A stretch of DNA of 64,000 bases from Actinomycetota bacterium (GTDB lineage: Bacteria > Actinomycetota > Aquicultoria > SURF-47), in the NCBI GenBank assembly GCA_003599235.1, contig QZJE01000017.1, forward strand, positions 1-64,000. Direction: 5' to 3'. Position numbers and translations under genes: made by a program. Every line of letters starts with the position of its first letter. The first letter of the stretch is position 1. The notes below the pieces were generated by a model that had not been told where the DNA came from, ran no database searches, and worked only from the letters and a program-made list of their open reading frames with translations. Positions 38,653 through 48,909 of this stretch are shown one piece after another.

Positions 38653-41334
38653 ATGGAAGTTAGAAATATTCGTTTGGCTATAATTGGCATTATTGCCTTT
38701 ATTGTTGTTAGTATTCTTTTGTCACTGGTTGGTGTCTATATAAACTGGCTATGGTTTGGCGAGGTAGGCTATCTATCGGTATTTTGGAAGATAATCTATA
38801 GCCAGTGGGGAATTGGCATAGTTTCAGGAATAATCTTCTTTATCTTTATTCTGGCAAATATTTTATTAGCTCGCAGACTAGCTCCCAAATACCGGGTGGT
38901 GCTTCCTGAGCCCTGGGAGAAGATAAAGGTAGTTTTTGAACAAACTTCCCGTTTGATTATCTTCGGCGTCTCTTTAGTTATTAGTTTTTTCGCCGGTCTG
39001 GCAGCAAGCTCTATTTGGCAGGAACTGCTGATGTTTATAAACAGCTCTAAGTTTGGTACCAAGGATCCTGTTTTTAATCTTGATATCGGTTTTTATGTTT
39101 TTAAGCTGCCCTTTTTGCAGTTTTTGCAAGGATGGTTGCTGGCTTTATTTATTGTTACTTTAATCGCCACGACTTTAATTCACTGGCTGGATGGGGCTAT
39201 CAAGATTACTTCCTCGGAGCAGAGATTTGCCCCTCATGTCAGAGCTCATGTTTCCACCTTACTGGCATTTATCTTTTTTGATGTTGCCTTTTTGTTTAGG
39301 CTTAATATGTACAACCTTTTGTATTCAACCCGCGGGGTAGCCGTTGGCGCTAGTTACACCGATGTCCACGCCGATTTACCGATTCTATGGTTTTTATTTG
39401 CATTAAGCATTATTGTGGGGCTGGTCCTTATAATAAATAGCCGCCTGAAGAGTTGGCGGATTGTAGTCTTTAGCGTATTAGGGATGATAGCTGTTTATTT
39501 TGTTATCGGTCAAGGCTATCCGGCGCTCATTCAGTCTTTTAGGGTTAAACCGAATGAGGCTATTCTAGAAAAGCCTTTTATTAAGCGAAATATCCAAGCA
39601 ACTCTGAAAGCTTACAAGCTAGACAATGTCGATGTAGTGCCGTTTAGTGCTTCAGAAAAGCTGGGGATTTCAGATGTCCAAGGTCAAAAACTGACGGTTG
39701 ATAACATTCGATTATGGGATCCTATTGATGCTGTTCGCCGAACCTATACTCAAATACAAGGCATCAAGCCTTATTATGTTTTCCCTGACATTGATATAGA
39801 TCGGTATAAAATCGATGGCAAAGTAACCGAGGTCAACCTTACTGCTAGAGAAATTGATGTTAATAATATTCCCCAGAAGACATGGGTTAACCAAAAACTT
39901 CGTTTTACGCACGGCTACGGTTTAGCGATGGCACCGGTAAGCGATCAGACAGCTGAAGGACTGCCGAACCTAATAATTAAGGATTTACCGCCTACATCCA
40001 GCACTAATGTCAAGCTAAAGCGTCCCCAAATATATTTTGGCCAACAAACAGGTGATTATTGTATAGTTGACACTAATCAGTCGGAATTTGATTTTCCCCG
40101 TGGTAATAACGAAGTTAACCGGCCATATAAAGGCACTGGTGGGGTAGAAATCGGCTCACTTTGGCGGCGCTTAGTTTTTGCTTACGGCATGAGTGATATT
40201 AATATTTTGCTGACTGCAGCATTGAAGCCAACTAGCCGGATAATTTTTGACCGTGGTGTCTTTGAGCGAGTCAACAAAATCGCACCTTTTTTAAACTACG
40301 ACAGCGATCCTTATGTGGTGGTAGATGCAGGTGGCAATCTTAAATGGATGCTTGATGCCTACACTACTAGTAGTATGTATCCTTATTCACAGCCTAAGGA
40401 CGGAATAAATTACATCAGAAACTCAGTTAAAGTGGTAATTGATGCCTATGATGGAACAGTTGATTTTTATGTAATCGACAAAAGGGATCCGGTAATTAGA
40501 ACTTACCGTAAGATTTTTCCAAAGTTGTTTAAAGATTTTGAGAAGATGTCGGCTTCCTTAAAGGAACATATCCGCTACCCGGAAGATCTGTTCAAAATTC
40601 AATCCGATGTTTATCTTAAATATCATATGACCGACCCCAGTGTTTTTTATACCAATGCCGATTTGTGGTCAATACCCAACACCTTTAAGGGCCAAATGGT
40701 GCCATATTACGTAGCTCTACAACTTAAGGAGCAAAAAGGTAATTTTCTAATCATCCAGCCATTTACACCCAACGATAAAGACAATATGGTTACCTGGCTT
40801 TCAGCTTCATCTGACCTTCCCGACTATGGTAATTTAGTTTTATATAGCTTCCCCCGAGGAAAGTTAGTATTTGGCCCCAAACAAATCGAGGGTCGCATAG
40901 ACCAAGACCCAGTTATATCCTCCCAGTTCACTTTGCTTAATCAAAGTGGCTCCAATGTTATCAGAGGGAACTTGCTTGTCATTCCCATAAAAGACAGCCT
41001 GATTTATGTTGAACCGATTTATCTCGAGGCTACTGATGGGGGAATACCGGAGCTTAAAAAAGTCATTGTGGCTTTTAATAACAAGATTGCTATGGAAGAT
41101 ACTTTTGACTCTGCTTTAAGCAAGGTTTTTACGGGGGCTAGTACTGCTGCCAAACCAACACCTCAAGCTCCAACTCCTGGGGTACAACCAAATGTATCGG
41201 CTTTAGTTAACCAGGCCAATCAGTTGTTTACTGATGCTGTCAATAAGCAGAAGTCTGGTGACTGGGCAGGTTACGGTACTTCTATAGACCAATTAGGCAA
41301 AGTGCTTGATCAGTTGCAGCAGCAAGCTAAATGA
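38653..41334 (+). CDS. UPF0182 family membrane protein
   Basis: 893 residues. The first 300 hold about seven hydrophobic helices with polar loops; the middle (300-840) is a large extracytoplasmic domain with IQGIKPYYVFPDIDIDRY and LRFTHGYGLAMAPV, typical of UPF0182; the C-terminus is Gln/Ala-rich with a Pro-Thr linker. The family is best known from Actinobacteria and Cyanobacteria, and its function is unknown. AAAGGAG precedes the ATG by six bases. The stop overlaps the polX start (ATGA). Confidence 0.93.
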   Translation: MEVRNIRLAIIGIIAFIVVSILLSLVGVYINWLWFGEVGYLSVFWKIIYSQWGIGIVSGIIFFIFILANILLARRLAPKYRVVLPEPWEKIKVVFEQTSRLIIFGVSLVISFFAGLAASSIWQELLMFINSSKFGTKDPVFNLDIGFYVFKLPFLQFLQGWLLALFIVTLIATTLIHWLDGAIKITSSEQRFAPHVRAHVSTLLAFIFFDVAFLFRLNMYNLLYSTRGVAVGASYTDVHADLPILWFLFALSIIVGLVLIINSRLKSWRIVVFSVLGMIAVYFVIGQGYPALIQSFRVKPNEAILEKPFIKRNIQATLKAYKLDNVDVVPFSASEKLGISDVQGQKLTVDNIRLWDPIDAVRRTYTQIQGIKPYYVFPDIDIDRYKIDGKVTEVNLTAREIDVNNIPQKTWVNQKLRFTHGYGLAMAPVSDQTAEGLPNLIIKDLPPTSSTNVKLKRPQIYFGQQTGDYCIVDTNQSEFDFPRGNNEVNRPYKGTGGVEIGSLWRRLVFAYGMSDINILLTAALKPTSRIIFDRGVFERVNKIAPFLNYDSDPYVVVDAGGNLKWMLDAYTTSSMYPYSQPKDGINYIRNSVKVVIDAYDGTVDFYVIDKRDPVIRTYRKIFPKLFKDFEKMSASLKEHIRYPEDLFKIQSDVYLKYHMTDPSVFYTNADLWSIPNTFKGQMVPYYVALQLKEQKGNFLIIQPFTPNDKDNMVTWLSASSDLPDYGNLVLYSFPRGKLVFGPKQIEGRIDQDPVISSQFTLLNQSGSNVIRGNLLVIPIKDSLIYVEPIYLEATDGGIPELKKVIVAFNNKIAMEDTFDSALSKVFTGASTAAKPTPQAPTPGVQPNVSALVNQANQLFTDAVNKQKSGDWAGYGTSIDQLGKVLDQLQQQAK

Positions 41335-43046
41335 CCAACAAAGAAGTAGCTCAAATCCTATATGAAATCGCTGAGATACTAGAGATACTGGGCGAGATTC
41401 CTTTTAAGATAGGCGCTTATCAAAAAGCTGGCGGGGTCATTGAAAGCATGGCAGAGGATATTAATGAGCTTGCCTCAGGCGGTCCTTCCAAACTAAAAAA
41501 ACTTCCCGGAGTCGGAGCTCATTTAGCTGACCGGATTTACCAGTTAGTAACTACTGGACACATGGATTATTACGAAGAAATAAAAAAGAAAGTACCTTCT
41601 GGACTAGTTGATTTGATAAGGGTTCCAGGATTAGGCCCTAAGAAAGCAAAGCTAATCTATGATGAACTGGGGATAACCAGCATAGAAGATGTAGAGGCTG
41701 CAGCTAAAGAGCACAAAATACGTGATTTGAAAGGCATGGGAGCTAAAACAGAAGAAAATATCCTTGATAGTATTGCGCAATATTATAAACATCACGAAAG
41801 GATTATGTTAGCGGATGCTTATCCTATTGCCATCTCGGTTATAGAAAAACTCAAAGAGCAGGCTTTTGTGAAAAAGGCTGACTTAGCCGGTTCTCTACGG
41901 CGTTTTAAATCAACTATTGGCGATATCGATATATTAGCAACTGGAGAAACTGAAAAGATTATGGATTACTTCTGTACCATGCCTGAGGTTAACAGGGTAT
42001 TAGCTAAAGGCAAAACAAAAAGCGCAATTATTCATCACAGTGGTCTAGAGATTGATTTACGGGTGGTAAAAGAAAACGAATATGGAGCAGCCTTACAGTA
42101 CTTTACCGGCTCTAAAGAGCACAGCGTTGCTTTGCGAGGAATTGCTAAAAAAGCCGGATTGAAGCTAAGCGAGTACGGGGTTTTTGAGGCCGATACTGAT
42201 AAGAAAGTAGCAGGGATAACTGAAGAAGAAGTCTATAAAACCTTAGGAATGCCGTATATTATTCCTCAGCTAAGGGAAAACAAAGGAGAAATCGAAGCTG
42301 CTTTAGAAAACCGGCTTCCCCAAGTGATTGAGCAAAGTGATATCCGAGGGGACTTACATGTCCATACCAAAGATAGCCATGGCGCTAATTCATTAGAAGA
42401 GATGGTTATCAAAGCTATTGAGTTGGGTTACGAATATATTGCTATTAACGACCATGGAGAAAAGCTTCATATTGCCGGAGGGCTGAGTGCGAAAGAACTA
42501 TTGGGTCAAGTTGATAGAATAAAAGAGCTTAACGAAAAATATAAAGAAATCACTATATTGTCCAGTTGCGAAACAAATATTGATAATGATGGAAATATTG
42601 ATTATGAAGACGATGTATTGGCTGCTCTTGATATGGTAAGCGCTTCTATCCATGGCGGGTTTGGCCAAAGCAAAGAGCAAATAACTAAGCGAATGATAAA
42701 GGCAATAGAAAATCCTTATGTGAAAATGATTTGTCATCCTACAGGAGCTGTTCTTAACAAACGCAGTCCCTATCAGCTTGATTTGGAAGCTATTTTTGAT
42801 GCGGCTTATAATAATAATACGGTATTGGAGTTAAATTCTTTTCCGAACCGGCTTGATTTAAATGATGATTATCTAAAAAGGGCCAAGGAAATAGGTGTAA
42901 AAATTGCCATCAACACCGATGCCCATACTACCGGACAAATGGATTATATGTTCTACGGAGTAGTAACTGCCCAGCGCGGCTGGCTAGAAAGAGATGATGT
43001 TGTAAATTGCTGGCCTCTTGACCAGGTGTTAAATTATTTCGCGTAG
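41331..43046 (+). CDS. polX: DNA polymerase/3'-5' exonuclease PolX
   Basis: Repair polymerase of the X family fused to a PHP phosphoesterase; 571 residues. N-terminal helix-hairpin-helix region ([15 protein letters not shown] and [18 protein letters not shown]), the polymerase palm with GDIDILATG supplying metal-binding Asp residues, and from about residue 335 the PHP domain with [11 protein letters not shown] and [11 protein letters not shown]. It overlaps the UPF0182 stop by four bases. The TAG stop lies inside the palindrome at 43043-43070. The base-excision gene mpg follows, which fits a repair role. Confidence 0.95.
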   Translation: MTNKEVAQILYEIAEILEILGEIPFKIGAYQKAGGVIESMAEDINELASGGPSKLKKLPGVGAHLADRIYQLVTTGHMDYYEEIKKKVPSGLVDLIRVPGLGPKKAKLIYDELGITSIEDVEAAAKEHKIRDLKGMGAKTEENILDSIAQYYKHHERIMLADAYPIAISVIEKLKEQAFVKKADLAGSLRRFKSTIGDIDILATGETEKIMDYFCTMPEVNRVLAKGKTKSAIIHHSGLEIDLRVVKENEYGAALQYFTGSKEHSVALRGIAKKAGLKLSEYGVFEADTDKKVAGITEEEVYKTLGMPYIIPQLRENKGEIEAALENRLPQVIEQSDIRGDLHVHTKDSHGANSLEEMVIKAIELGYEYIAINDHGEKLHIAGGLSAKELLGQVDRIKELNEKYKEITILSSCETNIDNDGNIDYEDDVLAALDMVSASIHGGFGQSKEQITKRMIKAIENPYVKMICHPTGAVLNKRSPYQLDLEAIFDAAYNNNTVLELNSFPNRLDLNDDYLKRAKEIGVKIAINTDAHTTGQMDYMFYGVVTAQRGWLERDDVVNCWPLDQVLNYFA

Positions 43047-43070
43047 GGGCGTATTGCAATACGCCTCTAC
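43043..43070 (+). repeat. 28-base palindrome at the polX stop
   Basis: GTAGGGGCGTATTG joined to CAATACGCCTCTAC: a near-perfect palindrome with one mismatch, containing the polX stop codon. The GTAGGGG ends match those of the repeat at 31372-31452, suggesting related elements. Confidence 0.7.
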
Positions 43071-43093
43071 ATTGTAATATATCCCTACAAATA

Positions 43094-43102
43094 TGTTATT
43101 CT
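43094..43102 (+). promoter_or_regulatory. Extended -10 of the mpg gene (leaderless)
   Basis: TGT-TATTCT; the hexamer (43097-43102) ends six bases before the ATG at 43109. No Shine-Dalgarno sequence. Confidence 0.4.
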
Positions 43103-43108
43103 CATTTT

Positions 43109-43723
43109 ATGCAAATATTGGACAAATCATTCTATCAGCAAAAAACGCTTGAGGTTACTAGAGACCTGATAGGCAAGCTAATTATTGTTAATTCTAACGG
43201 GTCCAAAATTGTAGCCAAAATAGTCGAAACCGAAGCCTACACTGAAAATGATCCGGCTTGTCATGCTAACAAGGGGATGACTCCGCGTAATGAAATAATG
43301 TTTGGACCGGGCGGATATGCTTACGTATATTTCAGCTATGGCAATCACTGGCTTTTAAATTTTGTAACCGGGAAAGAAGGTGTTGGGGAAGCAGTGCTTA
43401 TACGAGCAGTGGAACCAGTAGAAGGCTTGGATGTAATGAGGAAGAATAGGCTACCCGCCTACGCCAAGGCTACGGCGAGGCAAGGAAGGCCCAAGGTAAT
43501 CAGAAAAATAGATTTAACCAATGGGCCAGGAAAATTAGCGCAGGCATTAGGTATAACCAAGGGTTATTACGGCATGGACTTAACTAGTAAACAGTTTCAT
43601 GTCTCAAGTAATGGAGAAAAATCAGGTCGGATTATTACTACTACCAGAATAGGTATAAGCCAAGGATGCGATTTGCCCTACAGGTTTTATCTCAAAGACA
43701 ACCCGTATGTTTCAAAGAAGTAA
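43109..43723 (+). CDS. mpg: DNA-3-methyladenine glycosylase (AAG/MPG family)
   Basis: Removes alkylated purines from DNA. 204 residues of the mammalian-type AAG fold: the catalytic Glu in IVETEAYTENDPACHA, the MFGPGGYAYVYFSYG core, and LTNGPGKLAQALGI. Between MRKNR and KVIRKIDLTNGPG there is an extra LPAYAKATARQGRP segment, encoded by a palindromic element (43451-43488), which the family normally lacks; it falls in a loop region and may be tolerated. A leaderless promoter precedes the gene. Confidence 0.92.
   Translation: MQILDKSFYQQKTLEVTRDLIGKLIIVNSNGSKIVAKIVETEAYTENDPACHANKGMTPRNEIMFGPGGYAYVYFSYGNHWLLNFVTGKEGVGEAVLIRAVEPVEGLDVMRKNRLPAYAKATARQGRPKVIRKIDLTNGPGKLAQALGITKGYYGMDLTSKQFHVSSNGEKSGRIITTTRIGISQGCDLPYRFYLKDNPYVSKK
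43451..43488 (+). repeat. In-frame palindromic insertion in mpg (PAYAKATARQG)
   Basis: GCCTACGCC and GGCGAGGC arms form an imperfect hairpin around AAGGCTAC. The encoded AYAKATA resembles ADAKATP in the atpB tail, and the DNA cores align well (GACGCTAAAGCTACG against TACGCCAAGGCTACG). An element that tolerates translation in one frame is inferred. Confidence 0.55.
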
Positions 43724-43768
43724 CTCTCTTTTTATCGTATAATGTCTAAATAACTAAGTGGAGGATAA

Positions 43769-44728
43769 ATGAAACTAAAAGAATTATATAAAGCAGCTAT
43801 TGAGATTGGTATTGAAGCAGATCCTAGGGGCAAGACAGAAGTTAGGAAAGTACTGGATAACAAGAAAAAAGAGTTTGATAAGTTAAGTGATGATGATAAA
43901 AAGTTCTACGATAAAGACTTACTAGAAAACCCTTATCCGGACAGCCGTATTTTAGCCGGAGATCCCGAGGCTGAGATCGCCGGGATTCTAACCGGCATAG
44001 ACCTAGAGGCTAGTGAAGCGATATTAGCTGACCAACTTAACTCTAAAGGTAAAAATATCAATCTCTTACTAACTCATCATCCTGAAGGAAAAGCTCTAGT
44101 TAAACTGCATGAAGTTATGCAGGTACAAGCTGATGAATGGTTTCATTTCGGTGTTCCTGTAAATATCGGCGATGTTCTAATAGATGAGCGCATGGCCGAA
44201 GTCCAAAGAAACCTCATGCCTATTAACCATAACCGGGCGGTAGATACTGCTAAAATACTTGGGTTAAACTACATGTCTGCTCATACGGTAGCTGACAATC
44301 AAGTTAATCAATTTGTCCAGAAGTATTTAGATGACAAAAAGCCAGATACAGTCGGTGATATTGTTAAGGTATTAAGGGAAATTCCTGAATACGAGCATGC
44401 GGCTTATGACGGATCCGGTCCAATGATATTGGTTGGCAGTGCCAGCAAGCGCCCGGGGGAAATTTTTGTCGACATGACCGGCGGCACTGAAGGCCCGGTA
44501 GGAGCTATTGAGAAGCTGGCTGATGCTGGAGTGGGAACTATTGTGCAAATGCATTTAGGGGATAAGCTACGCAAAAAAGCAGAAAAACATAAAATAAATG
44601 TTGTAATTGCCGGCCATATTGCCTCAGATAATATTGGCTTAAACCTGCTACTAGATAAACTCCAATCCAAAGGCCTAACTGACAACATCCTGACTACGTC
44701 AGGATTTATTAGGATATCTAGGAAGTAG
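43769..44728 (+). CDS. NIF3-like (NGG1p-interacting factor 3) family protein
   Basis: 319 residues. NLLLTHHPEGKAL, VNIGDVLIDERM, MILVGSASKRPGEIFVDMTGG and VVIAGHIASDNIG carry the His, Asp and Glu residues that bind two metals in NIF3-type proteins. The family is close to GTP cyclohydrolase I type 2 proteins, but its reaction is uncertain. GGAGG lies six bases before the ATG; TATAAT at 43738-43743 could be its -10, giving a normal leader, unlike its neighbours. Confidence 0.8.
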   Translation: MKLKELYKAAIEIGIEADPRGKTEVRKVLDNKKKEFDKLSDDDKKFYDKDLLENPYPDSRILAGDPEAEIAGILTGIDLEASEAILADQLNSKGKNINLLLTHHPEGKALVKLHEVMQVQADEWFHFGVPVNIGDVLIDERMAEVQRNLMPINHNRAVDTAKILGLNYMSAHTVADNQVNQFVQKYLDDKKPDTVGDIVKVLREIPEYEHAAYDGSGPMILVGSASKRPGEIFVDMTGGTEGPVGAIEKLADAGVGTIVQMHLGDKLRKKAEKHKINVVIAGHIASDNIGLNLLLDKLQSKGLTDNILTTSGFIRISRK

Positions 44729-44804
44729 GTCAAAGTACAACGGTCAAAGGGCAAAGTAAATAACAAAACATCCGTTGATCTTTACCCATTGACCCTTGAT
44801 GACC
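44728..44804 (+). repeat. Imperfect inverted repeat (GGTCAAAG type)
   Basis: GGTCAAAGTACAACGGTCAA at the left and TTGACCCTTGATGACC at the right are imperfect inverted repeats, each with shorter GGTCAA words. It separates two convergent genes and could act as a weak bidirectional terminator, though there is no T-run. Confidence 0.5.
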
Positions 44805-44809
44805 AGCAT

Positions 44810-47254
44810 TTATGACCCTATCCACACTGTTACCGTACTACCCTTGGCGGCGTTTGAGCCTTGCTCTGGTTCCTGTCTGATAACAACTCCTTTGTATTTT
44901 GAGGCGGCTTTTTCATATACCCTGTAAGAGTTATAGCCGTTGCTTTGCAGGTTTTGGATGGCAGCTGACTCTGAAAGGCCGGTAATGTCCGGTACAGTTT
45001 GGCTCTGATTATCGGCTGGGCCAGTGCTTATCCAGACAGTTACAGTGCTGCCATTATCGGTTTGAGTGCCGGCAGCCGGGCTTTGGCCAATAATAGTACC
45101 CGCAGATTGTTCTGAACTGCTGGAATATTTTTTCTCCACTACAAAACCGGCGTTATTTAACTCTTGCATAGCATCGCTTTGATCCATTCCCACGATATTC
45201 GGAATTTGAGTTCCTGCTTGGTGAAGGGTACAGTACTCGGTAGGAGCCGCTCCACGTTTATAATATTTTTCTTTCACCAGGTTAGATGGGCAATATTGGG
45301 TAGCTAGTTTCCAGGTGGCTGTACAAATCCGGTATTGTTTAGTTTTCTGGTAAGGGCTTGATTGAAAGTTTACGTATGGTCTGCCTTTTAGGGTTTCATG
45401 CATAAAATTTTGCCATATTTGAGCCGGGAAAGAGCCACCAGTGACACTTCTTCCATGAACGTCAATCATGCTGACTTGCCTGTCAGGGTAACCTACCCAA
45501 ACTGCAGCTGCTAAATCGGGAGTATATCCTACAAACCAAGCGTCCTGATAATTCTCAGCAGTGCCTGTTTTACCTGCAGCCGGACGCCCTAAGTTTGCAG
45601 CTCGTCCGGTTCCTCTCCAAATAACATTCTGCAGGATAGAGGTAATTGCAGCTGCCACATCGGCATCTAAAACCGGTTTATTGGAAGGTTTGTTCTCTAA
45701 AATAACGTTATCATTTGTATCAAGTATTTTAGTAATAGCTATGGCTTTATTATAGTTACCGTTGTTAGCTAAAGTAGCCATGGCATTTGCCATCTCTAAA
45801 GTGTTGACACCGTATTTTAATCCGCCTAAAGCAATAGCCGGCAGGGGATCAACCGGGCTTACAATGCCTAGTTTATGGGCCATTTCTGCTACATTTTCAG
45901 GGCCTACATCTAATATCAAGCGGGCAAAAACTGCATTAACTGAACGTACAGTAGCTTCGCTTAACGACATCGATCCATAGCCCCGGCCTTCAGTATAGTT
46001 ATCTACTCGCCAAGGGGTTCCTTGCCAATATAGCGTACCGGGAGAGGAGTTGTAGGTTTTGTATGGGCTGTAATCCTTATCTAAGGCGGTAGCTAAAACA
46101 AAAACCTTAAAAGAGGAGCCCGCTTGCCTGCGTCCTTGAGTTGCAAGGTTAAACTTTGCTTGCTTATTCTTAGGGTCAAAAAAGTCTTTGCCGCCAACCA
46201 TAGCTTTTACATGGCCACTTTCCGGGTTTATGGCTACAAGGGAAACGGCTGGGTCAGTAGGATAATTTAGTATTTTAGCAGCAGTTTCGGCATTTGCCTG
46301 CATGGTTAAGTTGATAGTGGTGTATATTTTTAAGCCTCCTTTGTATAAAACGTTAGCTCTTTCTTGTTCAGTGGTACCAAACTTTTTATCCTTCATAATC
46401 AGACTTTTTACGTACTCCACAAAATAAGGGGCAGCATAGGTAGAGCTATACTTTTGAGGGTGTGCTTTTATGGGAGCTTTTTTTGCAAGCCTAGCTTGAA
46501 GGCGGCTTATCATTTTTTGGTAATACATTTTATCTATTACCAGGTTCCGTCTTTGCTGGGTACGCTTGCTGTCGATATATGGCGAATAATATCCAGGCGA
46601 CCTAATCAGGCCGGCGAGAGTGGCTGCTTCACTTAAATTTAACTTATCAGCTTTTTTGCCAAAAAAAGATTCTGCGGCAGTTTCAATACCATAGTTACCG
46701 TTTCCAAAATAAACGGTATTTAGATACATTTCCAAGATTTTTCTTTTTGAGTATCTTTTTTCAATTTCATAAGCCAAAAACGCTTCTTTTATCTTGCGGT
46801 TTATAGTCCTTTGAGGGCTGATATAGGTCTGTTTAACATATTGCTGGGTAATGGTAGAGCCGCCCTCTACGATTTTTCGGTTCCTGATATCTTCATAAAG
46901 AGCTCTGGCAATAGCTAAAAAATCCACTCCGCGATGAGAATAAAACCGCTCATCTTCAATAGCAATTACCGCTTTTTGGACAACTTTTGGAATCTTTGTA
47001 AGGGGAATTACTATCCTGTTTTGCTCGGCGTGCAAGGGGGTTATTATCTTACCCTGGTCATCATATATCTTAGAGGTCTGGGCCATCTTGCCTAGGTTTT
47101 TATTATTGAGATCCGGTAGGTCGTGCAAGGCTTGACCCAGAGTTACTAAGGCAAAAATACTGGTGGCAATAATACAAAAAGCAATTATTAAAAGAACTCG
47201 TCGCTTTAGACTGCTGCGCTTTTTTATCCGTTTTTGGCGTTTTGTTCTACTCAT
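44810..47254 (-). CDS. Class A penicillin-binding protein with two PASTA domains
   Basis: Peptidoglycan glycosyltransferase/transpeptidase, 814 residues. A basic cytoplasmic tail, one membrane helix (about 18-40), then the GT51 domain with AIEDERFYSHRGVD and EGGSTITQQYVKQ. The transpeptidase has SxxK in AGSSFK, SVN in TVRSVNAVF and KTG in AAGKTGTAE. Two C-terminal PASTA repeats follow (about 680-745 and 748-814), which usually bind cell-wall fragments or beta-lactams. Architecture is as in Actinobacteria and Firmicutes PBP1-type enzymes. AGGAAAG lies nine bases before the ATG, and TATAAT at 47310-47315 (minus) is a likely -10. It is divergent from tyrS. Confidence 0.95.
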   Translation of the reverse strand: MSRTKRQKRIKKRSSLKRRVLLIIAFCIIATSIFALVTLGQALHDLPDLNNKNLGKMAQTSKIYDDQGKIITPLHAEQNRIVIPLTKIPKVVQKAVIAIEDERFYSHRGVDFLAIARALYEDIRNRKIVEGGSTITQQYVKQTYISPQRTINRKIKEAFLAYEIEKRYSKRKILEMYLNTVYFGNGNYGIETAAESFFGKKADKLNLSEAATLAGLIRSPGYYSPYIDSKRTQQRRNLVIDKMYYQKMISRLQARLAKKAPIKAHPQKYSSTYAAPYFVEYVKSLIMKDKKFGTTEQERANVLYKGGLKIYTTINLTMQANAETAAKILNYPTDPAVSLVAINPESGHVKAMVGGKDFFDPKNKQAKFNLATQGRRQAGSSFKVFVLATALDKDYSPYKTYNSSPGTLYWQGTPWRVDNYTEGRGYGSMSLSEATVRSVNAVFARLILDVGPENVAEMAHKLGIVSPVDPLPAIALGGLKYGVNTLEMANAMATLANNGNYNKAIAITKILDTNDNVILENKPSNKPVLDADVAAAITSILQNVIWRGTGRAANLGRPAAGKTGTAENYQDAWFVGYTPDLAAAVWVGYPDRQVSMIDVHGRSVTGGSFPAQIWQNFMHETLKGRPYVNFQSSPYQKTKQYRICTATWKLATQYCPSNLVKEKYYKRGAAPTEYCTLHQAGTQIPNIVGMDQSDAMQELNNAGFVVEKKYSSSSEQSAGTIIGQSPAAGTQTDNGSTVTVWISTGPADNQSQTVPDITGLSESAAIQNLQSNGYNSYRVYEKAASKYKGVVIRQEPEQGSNAAKGSTVTVWIGS

Positions 47255-47349
47255 AAATAGTATCTTTCCTGCAATAGCTAGTGTAATAAACTTTGCTTAT
47301 TCTAACCACATTATACTACTAGCCATCATCCCCAACTACTAGCCACTTA

Positions 47350-47358
47350 TGTTATGAT
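47350..47358 (+). promoter_or_regulatory. Extended -10 of tyrS (leaderless)
   Basis: TGT-TATGAT; the hexamer (47353-47358) ends six bases before the ATG at 47365. No Shine-Dalgarno sequence. Confidence 0.5.
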
Positions 47359-47364
47359 TTGCTC

Positions 47365-48570
47365 ATGGAAAAAGACCTTAAGGCGCAACAGCGGGCGATA
47401 ACACAGCGTACAGTAGAAGTGCTGCCGCTTCCTGAGCTTAAGAGAAAGATAGAGAAAGCCGTCAAAGCAAACAAACCCTTAAATGTTAAGTTCGGAGTAG
47501 ATCCTACCTCTCCGGACCTGCACTTAGGCCATGCTGTGCCGTTAAATAAACTAAGACAATTGCAGGATTTAGGGCATATGGTAACGCTAATCATCGGGGA
47601 TTTTACGGCTAGAATCGGCGATCCTTCAGGCAAAAGTGCTACCAGGCCCCAGTTAAGCGAAGGCGAAATAAGAAAGCATGCTCAAACCTACACCCAACAG
47701 GCCTTTAAGATATTAGATAAAGATCAAACTAAAGTTGTTTACAACAGTTCTTGGTTATCCAGACTCAATTTTAACGACCTTATTAAAATGGCGGCCAAGT
47801 TTACAGTTGCCAGATTAATGGAGCGGGACGACTTTTCTAAACGCTTTAAGGAAAACACCCCTATTGGTCTGCACGAGTTTTTATATCCAGTAATGCAGGC
47901 CTACGATTCTGTTGTTATTAAATCCGACATCGAACTTGGCGGCACTGACCAGATTTTCAATATGCTGGCCGGCCGGGATTTACAGGAAAAAGACGGCCAA
48001 GAAGCCCAGGTAGTTCTAACAGTTCCTTTGTTAGTGGGCACAGACGGCACCCAGAAAATGAGCAAAAGCTTAGGTAATCACGTCGGATTGACCGAGCCCC
48101 CCAAGGAGATGTTCGGCAAAATAATGTCGATTCCTGATAGTCTCATGATCGATTATTTTAAGCTTTGCACCAGGTTAACTGATGAAGAAATTACAAAGAT
48201 TGAAAAGGGATTAAAATCAGGAAAACTACACCCCGGAGAAGAAAAACGCAGCTTAGCTAAACATATAATATCTATATATTATGACCGCAAGCAGGCCGAC
48301 ACCGCCGAAGCCGAATTTGATAAAGTATTTAAAGAGCAGCAAGTTCCCAGTGATATCACTGAAGTCAAGGTCAGCAGCAATAAAATGTGGGTGGTTAAAT
48401 TATTAGTGGAAACTGGATTAGCTTCATCTAACGGCGAAGCTAGAAGAGCAATTCAAGGTAACTCAGTTAAACTAAACAGCAAGCCACTTGATGATGTAAA
48501 TGCTGAGATTGATATTAAATCTGGTGATGTTCTTCAGGTCGGCAAAAGAAAATTTGTCAAAATCAGTTGA
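47365..48570 (+). CDS. tyrS: Tyrosyl-tRNA synthetase
   Basis: Charges tRNA(Tyr). 401 residues from ATG 47365; the frame extends two codons upstream to a TTG, but that would lie between the -10 and the start of the message. Class I signatures: HLGH in SPDLHLGHAVPL, KMSKS in GTQKMSKSLGN. The tyrosine-pocket segment DQIFNMLAGRDLQ is present. The C-terminal S4 RNA-binding domain (about 340-401) begins MWVVKLLVETGLA. A T-box leader is absent. Confidence 0.95.
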   Translation: MEKDLKAQQRAITQRTVEVLPLPELKRKIEKAVKANKPLNVKFGVDPTSPDLHLGHAVPLNKLRQLQDLGHMVTLIIGDFTARIGDPSGKSATRPQLSEGEIRKHAQTYTQQAFKILDKDQTKVVYNSSWLSRLNFNDLIKMAAKFTVARLMERDDFSKRFKENTPIGLHEFLYPVMQAYDSVVIKSDIELGGTDQIFNMLAGRDLQEKDGQEAQVVLTVPLLVGTDGTQKMSKSLGNHVGLTEPPKEMFGKIMSIPDSLMIDYFKLCTRLTDEEITKIEKGLKSGKLHPGEEKRSLAKHIISIYYDRKQADTAEAEFDKVFKEQQVPSDITEVKVSSNKMWVVKLLVETGLASSNGEARRAIQGNSVKLNSKPLDDVNAEIDIKSGDVLQVGKRKFVKIS

Positions 48571-48690
48571 CTTATCTAAAAAAGCCTCTAGTATTAGTCG
48601 TTCGTGTTTAATTAATTTCTCTATGCATATAACTTATATGAGTAAAAAGATAGATAAAGTTACAAAGCCCTAAATAATTTTGTATTTTCA

Positions 48691-48718
48691 TTGACAGCCA
48701 CGTTGATTAACGTATAAT
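48691..48718 (+). promoter_or_regulatory. rRNA operon promoter
   Basis: Consensus TTGACA (48691-48696) and TATAAT (48713-48718) with a 16-base spacer, the strongest promoter match in the window. Transcription would start near 48725, about 255 bases before the 16S gene. Confidence 0.8.
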
Positions 48719-48724
48719 AATAAT

Positions 48725-48873
48725 GTTGTCGAGAAATTATTGACAAAAAGGAGAGTAATCTCTTTGGTTTTTGATAATCTCCATAAAGATTGGAGGGTGA
48801 CAGTTATAGAGTAGTTAAGCTGGTATTTAAAGTGAATACCTATAGCTGTTGCCGCTTTTTAAGCGGCTTTTTT
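48725..48873 (+). ncRNA. Leader RNA or small RNA ending in a terminator, upstream of 16S
   Basis: Between the rRNA promoter and 16S lies a stretch with several hairpins (AGGAGA/TCTCTT region, CTCC/GGAG, and AGCT-GGTATT pairing with AATACC...AGCT at 48818-48846), ending in GCCGC-TTTTTAA-GCGGC followed by T6 (48851-48873), a good intrinsic terminator. Either the rRNA transcripts read through it by antitermination, or a separate RNA of about 150 bases is made. It resembles no RNA family that I know. Confidence 0.45.
48851..48873 (+). terminator. Intrinsic terminator in the rRNA leader
   Basis: Five GC-rich base pairs (GCCGC/GCGGC), a seven-base loop of T and A, then six T. It sits before the 16S gene, so rRNA synthesis must pass it. 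The promoter at 48691 is the only one I see upstream. Confidence 0.7.
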
Positions 48874-48909
48874 GTTGCCTAAAAAGCGTCACTTTGTACT
48901 TTGAAAATT